Shown: positions 9,301-16,669 of the stretch, in pieces
Numbering within the stretch: position 1 is the stretch's first letter
How the letters are laid out: every line of letters starts with the position of its first letter
Assembly (NCBI RefSeq): GCF_001905885.1
Contig: NZ_LIYH01000003.1
Location: 744,001 to 808,000 of the forward strand
Direction of reading: 5' to 3'
Length of the DNA stretch: 64,000 bases
Source of the DNA: Streptomyces sp. CB03234
GTDB taxonomy: Bacteria; Actinomycetota; Actinomycetes; Streptomycetales; Streptomycetaceae
Position numbers and translations under genes: made by a program
Notes under the pieces: model-generated
What the model was told of the DNA's origin: nothing
The model's input: only the letters and a program-made list of their open reading frames with translations
Database searches by the model: none

Positions 9301-10348
9301 CGGCGGGGCGCCGGTACTCGACGGTGATGGTGTGGGCGCGGCCGCCCCTGAGGGTGACCTCCTTGCCGTAGACCGGCCGGGCGCCGGTGCCGGTCTTCCG
9401 GTTCCAGTCGTCGTGGACGGGCCTGCCGTCGATGAGGACGCGCAGGCCGCCCGCGTAACTGCCGCCCAGCCGGTAGCGGCCGGTGGCAGGCACGGTGAGA
9501 CTTCCGGTCCAGCGGGCACGGAAGGCGCCTTGGGGGGACTCGGCGCCCCAGCGGAAGCCGACGGCGCTGTCGGTCCGCACGGTCTGCGGCTTCTCGGCGG
9601 CGCCGATGCCGCCGCCGGAGTCGCCCGCGTAGTAGGCGCCGGTGAGCCCCGAAGCGGCCTGCACGGCCAGCGAGTCGTAGGTGAACGTGGCGCCGAGCGG
9701 GCCGGCTCCGGTCTGGGTCCGGCCGGTGTCCACGGAGACGGTGGCGTTGCCGTTGGCGAGGTTGACCGTGACCGGGCCGAGGGTGTCGGAGGGGGCGGGG
9801 CCGCCCGGGGCGAGCGCGCCGAGGCGCTGGTTGACCGTGAAGGTGCGGGCGGGGGCGTCCTGGCCGACGGCGCCGGAGCGGTCCCGGGTGCGCAGGGTCC
9901 AGCGGTAGGAGCCGCCGTCCTTGAGCACGCCCGCCGGTACGGTCCACCGAGGCTCCGGCCGCCAGCCGGATGAGGTCACCTGGCCGGCACGCGGGCCGTC
10001 GCCGGTGCCGAGGACGAACTCGTAGGCCACCGCGCCGCTCTGCGGCTGCGCGGTCAGCTCGGTCCGGGCGCCGGCCAGCACCGCGCCGTCGGCGGGTCCG
10101 GCCGGGGCGGACGCGCCGCCCCGGTCCGACGCGGCGGCCGGTGCGACGGCTCCGGTGCCGCTGAAGTCACCTTCCGGCCAGACCGGTTGCGCCGGGAGCC
10201 CGGCGGGGGCGGGCAGCAGCCCCGCGCCGGACGCCGGCTTCGCCTTCGCGTCCGCCCCCGGCGCCTGGGCGCCGAGGAGCGTGACCGACAGCGCCACGGT
10301 GGCCGACGACGCGGCCAGCGCTCTGAGTCGTCTTCCGGTGCGAGGCAT
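6305..10348 (-). CDS. Secreted PA14 and YD/RHS-repeat protein lacking a toxin domain
   Basis: A 1347-residue exported protein. Residues 1-35 are a signal peptide (RTGRR, then a hydrophobic stretch, cleavage near ADA). Residues 235-362 are a PA14 carbohydrate-binding-type module, then a Lys/Ala/Arg-rich linker (about 395-470), then many YD repeats (YDAAGRL type) to about 1240. The C-terminal core around residue 1298 (NPDTGRF, then GDPVNHTSTDG) resembles the RHS-associated core but ends only eight residues later, so no variable toxin domain follows and no immunity gene is adjacent. It is the first gene of a leftward set with the hydroxylase and P450, seven bases before the hydroxylase start. 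Its job in a biosynthetic operon is unknown; it may be a wall-associated or adhesive protein. Confidence 0.9.
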   Translation of the reverse strand: MPRTGRRLRALAASSATVALSVTLLGAQAPGADAKAKPASGAGLLPAPAGLPAQPVWPEGDFSGTGAVAPAAASDRGGASAPAGPADGAVLAGARTELTAQPQSGAVAYEFVLGTGDGPRAGQVTSSGWRPEPRWTVPAGVLKDGGSYRWTLRTRDRSGAVGQDAPARTFTVNQRLGALAPGGPAPSDTLGPVTVNLANGNATVSVDTGRTQTGAGPLGATFTYDSLAVQAASGLTGAYYAGDSGGGIGAAEKPQTVRTDSAVGFRWGAESPQGAFRARWTGSLTVPATGRYRLGGSYAGGLRVLIDGRPVHDDWNRKTGTGARPVYGKEVTLRGGRAHTITVEYRRPADADHLALWIAGTDRAAPVPSSWLTPSGAVLPPGWTVSPAATGPETTAGAAAPAEAAPAGQDGPTGLTAPGGHLLAGAAGERAAGREGRAAAPRSKAHRNEAPGNKTPRNRAAEDTAARIKAAEEDGLRFLYAGSPECGDDSGAPAGYVCAVRVPGAGTSRLLYRGGTLTRVVNPGGETTDFGFTADHRLVAVRTPLLTDWVGVAPSLRDTPAAQFRIEYRPGTAQAARITAPEPTGNVLRPDRRPQRSYAYTPGVTEVRVAGLASPHGWARKVGFDAAGRLTDDTDATGRTVRQTWTAADQPASVTDAAGRMTTTVHNEAGLPVGAYGPGPASCFGPDLKPLAPAPQGCEKVPSTTTAYGPEGVTAERADTDGVPHLVTRNLLSEQGLPFGTETDPGGLALKTLYSFDEAFRPVAKTGPDGARQEYAYYGTDESADNPCTEEDDPAPQRGLPKSVTLPAPASGPGRVEKFVFSARGLPVAVNFGGDKWTCVSYDARGRMTGMKIEGNAHLPARDVVYDHAHHGDPLTTVARTPGQTLVIVTDLLGRRVQYTDTQGTHTVLDLDRAGRAVAERTVAPNPADRPQTLQTGYDAAGRKISVTLNGTRLADASYDAAGALEKVRYANGTRLELARDAAGRLTTKNWTLADGRSLPSEVTRSRSGTIVDERTAGQDARPDGPNYRYDAAGRLVQAWIGGHEYGRDFTARAAAGCPAGTRAEAGAASNVSVATDRSARGTRTTSYCYDASGRLLAALGDGELTGFTYTLNGHLSGYTAGGRTVTQRQDTVERHLGGAVTGEGAADVRYGQDIADHLTSRTARSAAGSSTVYYSHTSTDNGDVDLALNGTDRRLLTRVVRLPGGLVLSAAGGDPAAARTTWSHTTVRGDVFALTGADGRQRGGLYQYGLYGEPLRADGTPDPQHVPDNMPGSHDYGRLGQFQVATEHEGSFFNVVLGTRVLNPDTGRFSAPVSAPDPFHSAYEYAAGDPVNHTSTDGYTFDVERD

Positions 10349-10454
10349 GCCTGCTCACCACTCCAAAACTCGGGATACGCCAACGGCACCAGATGCTGTC
10401 AGCGGCCCGGTCCCGGCCTGAAGTCCGTTGCGAATCTTTGAATACGATCCGCTG

Positions 10455-10492
10455 GTTGAGCAGCGTGCGGCGGGGATACGGTACTTGGCGTG
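10455..10492 (+). promoter_or_regulatory. Candidate leaderless promoter of the response-regulator gene
   Basis: TTGAGC (10455-10460) and TACGGT (10477-10482) are 16 bases apart. A start about 7 bases downstream would fall on the GTG at 10490, giving a leaderless mRNA; no good ribosome site precedes that GTG. Confidence 0.4.
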
Positions 10493-11140
10493 ACCATCCG
10501 TATTCTTCTCGCAGACGACCAGGAATCCGTTCGGGTGGGTTTCCGGTTGATTCTGGATTCCCAGCCCGACATGGAAGTCATCGGTGAAGCCGCCGACGGC
10601 CTGCAGGCGGTGGAACTCGCCGCGAAACTCCGGCCCGACGTCGTGCTCGCCGATATCCGCATGCCCCGGCTGGACGGCCTGGAGGTCACCCGGAGACTAG
10701 CGGGGCCCGAGGCCGCGGACCCGCTGCGGGTCGTCGTGGTGACCACCTTCGACCTCGACGAGTACGTCCACACCGCGCTGCACAACGGCGCATGCGGCTT
10801 CCTGTTGAAGCGGTCCGGGCCGGCCCTGCTGGTGGAGGCGGTGCGGGCGGCGGTGGCGGGCGACACGATGATCAGCCCTTCGATCACCGTACGGCTGCTG
10901 AAGCACCTGCAGAACCCGTCCCGGGGCCGGGCCCCGCAGCCTCTGGAGGCGCTGACCGAACGGGAGACCGAGATAGCCCGGCTGGTGGCCAAGGGCCTGA
11001 CGAACGCCGAGATCGGCACCGAGCTGTTCATCTCGCCCGGCACGGCCAAGACACACATCGCCAACATCCAGCGGAAGCTGGACGCCCGCAACCGGGTCGG
11101 TATCGCCGCCTGGGTGTGGGACAGCGGCCTGGTGGGCTGA
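10490..11140 (+). CDS. Orphan NarL/FixJ-family response regulator
   Basis: A 216-residue two-domain regulator. The receiver domain has the acidic pair DD at 9-10 and the phospho-acceptor Asp55 (VVLADIRMP), with the conserved Lys in FLLKRS. The C-terminal LuxR-type helix-turn-helix spans about 150-195 (LTERETEIARLVAKGLTNAEI). No histidine kinase gene is adjacent. It is transcribed divergently from the YD-repeat/hydroxylase/P450 operon, with a 141-base shared spacer, so it probably controls that operon. The GTG start has no clear Shine-Dalgarno. It converges on a short LysR-like gene. Confidence 0.93.
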   Translation: MTIRILLADDQESVRVGFRLILDSQPDMEVIGEAADGLQAVELAAKLRPDVVLADIRMPRLDGLEVTRRLAGPEAADPLRVVVVTTFDLDEYVHTALHNGACGFLLKRSGPALLVEAVRAAVAGDTMISPSITVRLLKHLQNPSRGRAPQPLEALTERETEIARLVAKGLTNAEIGTELFISPGTAKTHIANIQRKLDARNRVGIAAWVWDSGLVG

Positions 11141-11170
11141 TCCGGCCGCCGCCCTCGCGGGACTCCCGCG

Positions 11171-11425
11171 TCAGACCGTGCAGACGCCCTTCATGCTGTC
11201 GATGAGGGCGAGGACCGCGCGGGCGGACGGCAGGATCATGCGCCCTTCCCGGGTGAGCCGGGCACCCGTGGAATCCCGGGTGAAGAGTTTCGTCCCCAGT
11301 ACCTGTTCCAGGCATTTGATCTGGTAGCTGATCGCGGGCTGCGAATAGCCCAGGGCCCTCGCCGCCTGGTCCATACGGCCGATTTCGGCCACGGACACGA
11401 AGGCGCGGAACTCCCTCTCGTGCAT
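11171..11425 (-). CDS. LysR-type DNA-binding domain only (84 residues)
   Basis: The protein matches only the N-terminal winged helix-turn-helix of LysR regulators: GRMDQAARALGYSQPAISYQ is the recognition region and LFTRDSTGARLTREG the wing. It stops at residue 84, whereas LysR proteins are about 300 residues and carry an effector-binding domain. Downstream, the same strand runs into the 3' end of the convergent response-regulator gene, so no missing half is present. GGGGGAG precedes the ATG, so it looks expressible. Either it is a remnant or a free-standing DNA-binding domain acting as a competitor or partner. I cannot choose between these. Confidence 0.7.
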   Translation of the reverse strand: MHEREFRAFVSVAEIGRMDQAARALGYSQPAISYQIKCLEQVLGTKLFTRDSTGARLTREGRMILPSARAVLALIDSMKGVCTV

Positions 11426-11637
11426 CTCTCCCCCTGTTTCTTCTGCGATCGGCCGGAGCCGGCCTCATCGTGGTGCGGCCGCCGCGTGTCGCGGCCACCC
11501 GGTGCGTTCCGGCCACTGGCCAACCCGATGAGTTCCACTCCATATCAGCTCAATGAAAGTTGAGCGGCAACGCCCGGTGCAGGAAGCTGCCGTGTCCGTC
11601 GTCCTTCCCCGCCGAGCGGGCATTCCCGGAACACCCG

Positions 11638-11667
11638 AGCGCCCCGAGGAGGTCTCCTCGGGGCGCT
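11638..11667. terminator. Hairpin terminator after the ABC transporter operon
   Basis: Perfect 13-bp inverted repeat with loop GGTC, 35 bases past the permease stop at 11702. There is no T-run, as is usual in Streptomyces. The rest of 11426-11701 holds no recognisable gene. Confidence 0.65.
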
Positions 11668-11701
11668 TAGCTGTCAGTCCGGCCCCTGCCGGGGCGGTCG
11701 G

Positions 11702-14260
11702 TCAGCCGTGGCTGATGGCGGTCAGGACGTTCAGCCTGGCTCCCCGGCGGGCGGGGGCGATCGAGGCGAGCACCCCGACGAGCGCGGCACCGATCAGGTA
11801 GCCGGCCATCTGGCCCCAGGGCAGTGACAGGGTGCTGACGCCCTGGTCCTTCATGGCGTGGGCCGTCGCGAGTCCGAGCAGCGCGCCGACCGCCACACCG
11901 AGCACCGCGCCGAAGAGCGAGATCACCACCGACTCAGTCATGATCATGCGGATGGTCTGGCCGCGGCTCAGCCCGATGGCCCGCAGGGTGCCGAGCTCCC
12001 GGGTGCGCTCCAGAACGGACAGGGCGAGGGTGTTGACGATGCCGAGGATCGCGATCAGCATCGCCACGCCCAGCAGGCCCTGGACGACCACCAGCATCAT
12101 CGCCATGCCGCTGCTGAACATCTCGATCACGTCGGCCTTGGTCTTGACCGTGACCTCGGGGCTGTCCTTCAGCAGCGCCTCGATCCGCGGCTTGACGTCG
12201 GCGGCGGCGGCGCCGTCGGCGAGGCGGAAGTACGCCTGGGAGGGTTGCGCGGCGCGGAAGCCGGCCGCGGCGTCGGTCCAGGGCACCACCACCGAGTTGG
12301 CCAGCGTGGAGTTGGCGAAGATGCCCGCGACCTTGTAGGTGTGCGGCTCGCCGCGCTGGAGCTGGACGGTGAGGGTGTCGCCGACCTTGAGCGCCTTGTC
12401 CTTGGCGGTGCCGGCGTTCAGCACGACCGAGCCGGCCTCCAGGGAGTCGATGGAGCCCTCCTCGGCACGCAGTCCGAGGACTTCCCGGGCCTTGCCCCAG
12501 TCCTGCCAGGCGGACACCCCCGCACTGTCCTTGGCTGCGGTGGCGCCCTTGCTCAGCGCGGCCGTGTCGAACATCCCCGCCGCGACCGTCCGTACGCCCG
12601 GCACCGTCGCGGCCTGCTCCAGCGCCGCCGGGTCGATCGAGGCGTTCTTGACGTCACCGGCCTCGGCCATGGCTACCAGACCGGCCCGCAGGTCACGGGT
12701 GATGTCCTTGGAGACGCTGTCCTCGGAGGAGGCGGCCACGGTGCTGATGGCGGTGACCAGCGCGACGCCGATCATCATCGCGGAGGCGGTGACGGCGGTG
12801 CGGCGGGGGTTGCGGGCCGAGTTGCCGCGGCCCAGTTCGCCGGGCACCGAGCGGGCGAACAGCGACCCGAGCGCCCATACCGTGGGCTTGCTGAACAGCG
12901 GCGTGAGCAGAGCGACGCCGATGAAGGCCAGCAGGACACCGGTCAGGATCAGGCCGATGCCGCCGTCGCCCAGCAGGCCGAAGCCGAGAGCGAGTACGCC
13001 GAGTCCGGTGAGGACCGCGCCGGTCCAGGTCTGCTTGGTGCCCTTGCCCTCGGGTGCCGCGGCCGAGCGGATGACCGCGATCGGCGGCACCTTGGACGCC
13101 TTGAGTGCCGGGAGGAGCGCGGCGGCCATCGTGACCAGGATGCCCACGGCGAAAGAGGTGATCACGGCGCTCATGGGCACTCCGAGGGAGGCCACGGTCA
13201 GACCGTCCGTGGCCTGGCCGAGGAGGCCGGACCCGAGCGCGCCGATCCCGATGCCGGCGGCGAGGCCGAGCGCGGAGGAGACCAGCCCCACCGCGAAGGA
13301 CTCCATCAGCACCGAGTTGATCATCTGGCGGCGACTGGCACCGATGGCGCGCAGCAGGGCCAGCTCGCGCATTCGCTGGGCGATGATGATGGAGAACGTG
13401 TTGACGATCAGGAAGACACCGACCAGCACGGCGACGGCGGCGAAGCCCAGCAGGATCTGGCTCATCAGGTCCAGCACGCCGCGCGACGTGTCGGAGTCCC
13501 GCTTGGCCAGTTCCTTCCCGGTGGCCACCTCGAAGCCGGCGCCCAGCTCCTTGGCCAGCGCGGACTTGACGGCTGTGGCGGAGGCACCGGCCGCGGTCTC
13601 CACCGCGATGCCGGAGTAGCCGCCGGGCGCGCCGAGCATCAGGCGCTGGGCGACCGGCTCGGTGAAGGCCACGGTCTGCTCTCCGCCGATGGAGTCGCGG
13701 TCACCCGAGTAGCCGAAGACACCGGCCACAGTGAAGCTCTGCTTGGGCTCCTTGGTCAGCACGTCGATGCGATCGCCGACCTTGAGACCGGCCTTCTCGG
13801 CCAGCGCGGCGTTGACCGCCACCTCGCTCTCGGCGCCCGGCGCCCGGCCCGAGCGGAGCGTGAGCAGCCCGCTCTCGCCGCGCCACGCCTCGCCGTAGCG
13901 GGGGCCGCCGGTGCTGCCGACGACCTTTCCGTCCTTGCCCAGCACCCGGGCGCCCTCGGCCTTGACCAGGCCCCGGGCCTGGGCGACCCCGGAGACCTTG
14001 GCGACCCGCTCCAGCACGTCCTGGCCGGCGGGCAGGACGACCGCGCTGTCACCGGTTGCCGCGTCCACCTTGGGCTTGTGGGCCACATGCAGGGCCATGT
14101 CGTCGTACGCGCCGGCGAACTGGGCGTCGAAGGAGCGGCCGAGGGTGTCCTTGATGACCAGCGAGCCGGACACGAACATCACCGCGAGCACCACGGCGAG
14201 TCCGGAGAGCACCAGTCTGAGTTTGCGGGAGAACAGGCTCTTGAGTGTCACGCTGAGCAT
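11702..14260 (-). CDS. ABC transporter permease, FtsX/MacB-like, double domain
   Basis: An 852-residue permease with an N-terminal membrane helix (about 15-37), a large extracytoplasmic domain, three helices near 265-385, and then the same arrangement again after two central helices, with three C-terminal helices ending near 845. This fused FtsX-FtsX layout is usual in Gram-positive MacB-type exporters that move peptides, lipids or antibiotics outward. The ATG at 14260 overlaps the stop of the ATPase gene by one base (TGATG), so the two are translationally coupled. Its place beside NRPS genes suggests product export or self-resistance; that is inference. Confidence 0.92.
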   Translation of the reverse strand: MLSVTLKSLFSRKLRLVLSGLAVVLAVMFVSGSLVIKDTLGRSFDAQFAGAYDDMALHVAHKPKVDAATGDSAVVLPAGQDVLERVAKVSGVAQARGLVKAEGARVLGKDGKVVGSTGGPRYGEAWRGESGLLTLRSGRAPGAESEVAVNAALAEKAGLKVGDRIDVLTKEPKQSFTVAGVFGYSGDRDSIGGEQTVAFTEPVAQRLMLGAPGGYSGIAVETAAGASATAVKSALAKELGAGFEVATGKELAKRDSDTSRGVLDLMSQILLGFAAVAVLVGVFLIVNTFSIIIAQRMRELALLRAIGASRRQMINSVLMESFAVGLVSSALGLAAGIGIGALGSGLLGQATDGLTVASLGVPMSAVITSFAVGILVTMAAALLPALKASKVPPIAVIRSAAAPEGKGTKQTWTGAVLTGLGVLALGFGLLGDGGIGLILTGVLLAFIGVALLTPLFSKPTVWALGSLFARSVPGELGRGNSARNPRRTAVTASAMMIGVALVTAISTVAASSEDSVSKDITRDLRAGLVAMAEAGDVKNASIDPAALEQAATVPGVRTVAAGMFDTAALSKGATAAKDSAGVSAWQDWGKAREVLGLRAEEGSIDSLEAGSVVLNAGTAKDKALKVGDTLTVQLQRGEPHTYKVAGIFANSTLANSVVVPWTDAAAGFRAAQPSQAYFRLADGAAAADVKPRIEALLKDSPEVTVKTKADVIEMFSSGMAMMLVVVQGLLGVAMLIAILGIVNTLALSVLERTRELGTLRAIGLSRGQTIRMIMTESVVISLFGAVLGVAVGALLGLATAHAMKDQGVSTLSLPWGQMAGYLIGAALVGVLASIAPARRGARLNVLTAISHG

Positions 14261-15033
14261 CAGGCGGCCTGGCCCTTCTTCACGTCGATCCGCCGCATCG
14301 TGTCGAGCACGTCGTCCGCGGTCGGCTCGCGCAGCTCGGCCACGATCCCGCCGTCGGCGAGGAAGACCACGCGGTCGGCGTAGGAGGCGGCCTTCGGGTC
14401 GTGGGTGACCATGACGATGGTCTGGCCGAGGGTGCGGACCGAGTGCTGAAGGAACGTGAGCACTTCGGTGCCGGAGGTGGAGTCCAGGTTGCCGGTCGGC
14501 TCGTCGGCGAAGATGACCTCGGGCTGGGAGACCAGTGCGCGGGCGCAGGCGACACGCTGCTGCTGGCCGCCGGAGAGCTCGGTCGGCCGGTGGCCGAGCC
14601 GCTGGCCGAGGCCCACGGTGTCCACCACCCGGTCAAACCAGTCCTGCGACGGCTTGCGGCCGGCGATCTTCAGCGGGAGCAGGATGTTCTCCTCCGCGGT
14701 CAGCATCGGCAGCAGGTTGAACTGCTGGAAGATGAAGCCGATTCTGCTCCGGCGGAGCTCGGTCAGCTCCTTGTCCGACAGCCCGCTCACGCAGGCGTCG
14801 CCGATGAACACCTCCCCCGAGGTCAGGTTGTCGAGTCCGGCCAGGCAGTGCATAAGCGTGGACTTGCCGGAGCCGGAGGGCCCCATGATGGCGGTGAACT
14901 CGCCGCTGTGGAACTCGACGTCGACTCCGCGCAGTGCGGCAACCTGGGCCTCTCCTTCGCCGTAGAGTTTGGTGACGCCCATCGCGCGGGCGGCGGTCTG
15001 ACGCTTTGTCGACGTCGAAATGGTTGCGGTCAC
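14260..15033 (-). CDS. ABC transporter ATP-binding protein, MacB/LolD type
   Basis: A 257-residue ATPase with Walker A GPSGSGKST, Q-loop FQQFNLLP, signature LSGGQQQR, Walker B VIFADEPTGNLD and the switch histidine in MVTHDP. The motif set is that of the MacB/LolD/SalX group, which pairs with FtsX-type permeases such as the next gene. I chose the GTG at 15033 (GAGGAG about ten bases upstream); the open frame continues far upstream across the divergent P450, which is a shadow. Its upstream spacer contains an unusual iterated operator-like element (15122-15180). Confidence 0.93.
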   Translation of the reverse strand: MTATISTSTKRQTAARAMGVTKLYGEGEAQVAALRGVDVEFHSGEFTAIMGPSGSGKSTLMHCLAGLDNLTSGEVFIGDACVSGLSDKELTELRRSRIGFIFQQFNLLPMLTAEENILLPLKIAGRKPSQDWFDRVVDTVGLGQRLGHRPTELSGGQQQRVACARALVSQPEVIFADEPTGNLDSTSGTEVLTFLQHSVRTLGQTIVMVTHDPKAASYADRVVFLADGGIVAELREPTADDVLDTMRRIDVKKGQAA

Positions 15034-15121
15034 ACGACTCACACTCCTCGGTACTTGCTGGGGGGAATTCGGCTGGGGAGGGACCGGTGCGCCATGCGCC
15101 GTGTCCGGTGGTGTCCATTCC

Positions 15122-15180
15122 GGATCACGCCGGATTCCGGTGCATCCGGATTCCGGTGCATCCGGATTCCGGCGTGATCC
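15122..15180. promoter_or_regulatory. Iterated operator-like element between ABC transporter and P450
   Basis: Three copies of CCGGATTCCGG (from 15130, 15146 and 15162) occur at an exact 16-bp period with TGCAT between them. The array is flanked by an inverted pair, GGATCACG (15122-15129) and CGTGATCC (15173-15180). It lies in the divergent spacer between the exporter ATPase (start 15033) and the P450 (start 15391). It looks like a multi-site operator for a dimeric regulator. Confidence 0.6.
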
Positions 15181-15390
15181 GGGGTGATGTCTGGAGATTA
15201 GAAGCGGGTCAGCCGTGCCACATCTGCCGAACGGCATAGATGCTCTCCCCGCCGCCGAGCGCGGCACGATTCCAGATAGGACCTTTGAATCCAGCACTGC
15301 GGCCGGCTCCGGAGCGGGCCTACCGTGCCGGACGGACAGCGGGCCGGAGAGCGGCTCCACCACCCGACGGGGACGGCACGGAGGACGGAC

Positions 15391-16611
15391 ATGACGGGCA
15401 GCACGCGGACTCTCTCCAAGTACTGGATGCTCACCAACGACTTCACGCAGAACCCGTATCCGGTCCTGGAGTACGTCCGCCGGGAGAGCCCGGTGCGGGA
15501 GCTGTCGATGCCGGGCGGCGGCCGGGCGTGGGTGGTGACCCGGTACGAGGACGCCAAGGCCGCGCTCGCCGACCCCCGGCTCAGCCGCGACATCCACGTG
15601 CAGTACGAGCTGATGTCGGAGCGCTCCGGGCGCACCCTGGTCCCGCCGCCCGAGGAGGCCAACCACCTGGCCAACCTCGAGCCGCCGCGGCACACCCCGC
15701 TGCGCAAGGCGATCAGCTTCGCCTTCACCCCGCGCCGCGCCGAGGCGCTGCGCCCGCGCATCGAGGAGATCGCCGACGAACTGCTGGACGGGCTGGCCCC
15801 GCAGGCCCGCCCCGACCTGATCGCGGGATACGCCGACCCGCTGCCGGTCATCGTGATCGCCGAGCTGATGGGCGTGCCCGCCGACTCCTGGCCGGACTTC
15901 CTGCGCTGGTCCACGGCGCTGCGCACGCATTCCCCCGCCGAGGGGTCCGGCGTGCTGGACCGCAGCATCCAGGAACTGTCCGCGTACATGTCCGACCTGA
16001 TCGCCCGCAAGGAGCAGGAGCCCGGCGAGGACCTGCTGTCCGCGCTGATCCACGCGGACGAGGAGCGCCGGCTCACCCGTACGGAGATCCTCTCGACCGG
16101 CTTCGCGCTGATGACCGGCGGCAACGACACCACCGCGAGCCTCGTCGGCGGGGTGATCGCCGCCCTGCTCACCCATCCGGCGGAGCGCACCGAGCTGCTG
16201 TCCGAGCCCGGCCGGTGGGGCAGGTCGATGGACGAGCTGATCCGTTACGTCAGCCCGATCGCCAACGCCCTCCAGCGGGTCACGACCGAGCCGGTGGAGC
16301 TGGGCGGCGTGACCATCCCGGCGAAGGAGGTCGTCATCATCAGCGTGATGTCCACCAACCGCGACACCGGGCAGTTCCCCGACCACCCCGACGAGCTGGA
16401 CCTGACCCGCTCCAAGCCTGCACACCTCAGCTTCGGCTTCGGCATCCACTACTGCTCGGGCGCCCACCTGGCGAAGCTGATCACCGAGATCGGCGCCCGG
16501 CGGCTCTTCGAGCGCTTCCCGGACGTGCGTCTCGCGGTCGGCCCCGAGGAGCTGCGCTACCAACAGAACGTGGTGGTCCGTCCGCTGGCGGAGCTGCCCG
16601 TACGCCTCTGA
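15391..16611 (+). CDS. Cytochrome P450
   Basis: Class I P450 of 406 residues with the I-helix motif TGGNDTTAS, ExxR in DELIR, and the heme-cysteine motif FGFGIHYCSGAHLA. The ATG at 15391 follows GGAGGA by five bases; the frame extends upstream to 15325 without a better start. It stands alone on the plus strand, divergent from the ABC exporter across the iterated repeat element and convergent with the kinase gene. It may tailor the NRPS product or serve another pathway; nothing in the sequence fixes the substrate. Confidence 0.93.
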   Translation: MTGSTRTLSKYWMLTNDFTQNPYPVLEYVRRESPVRELSMPGGGRAWVVTRYEDAKAALADPRLSRDIHVQYELMSERSGRTLVPPPEEANHLANLEPPRHTPLRKAISFAFTPRRAEALRPRIEEIADELLDGLAPQARPDLIAGYADPLPVIVIAELMGVPADSWPDFLRWSTALRTHSPAEGSGVLDRSIQELSAYMSDLIARKEQEPGEDLLSALIHADEERRLTRTEILSTGFALMTGGNDTTASLVGGVIAALLTHPAERTELLSEPGRWGRSMDELIRYVSPIANALQRVTTEPVELGGVTIPAKEVVIISVMSTNRDTGQFPDHPDELDLTRSKPAHLSFGFGIHYCSGAHLAKLITEIGARRLFERFPDVRLAVGPEELRYQQNVVVRPLAELPVRL

Positions 16612-16669
16612 AGTCCTCTGCAAATCCCCTCTGCCGGGTCCCGGGCGCGGGCGGCCGTCGGCACGACGG

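Noticed and set aside
6305..10348. RHS polymorphic toxin
   Set aside because: No C-terminal toxin domain after the core and no immunity gene; the next gene is a hydroxylase seven bases away.
10399..11091. Open frame antisense to the response regulator
   Set aside because: The plus-strand gene has full receiver and helix-turn-helix motifs; the antisense frame has none.
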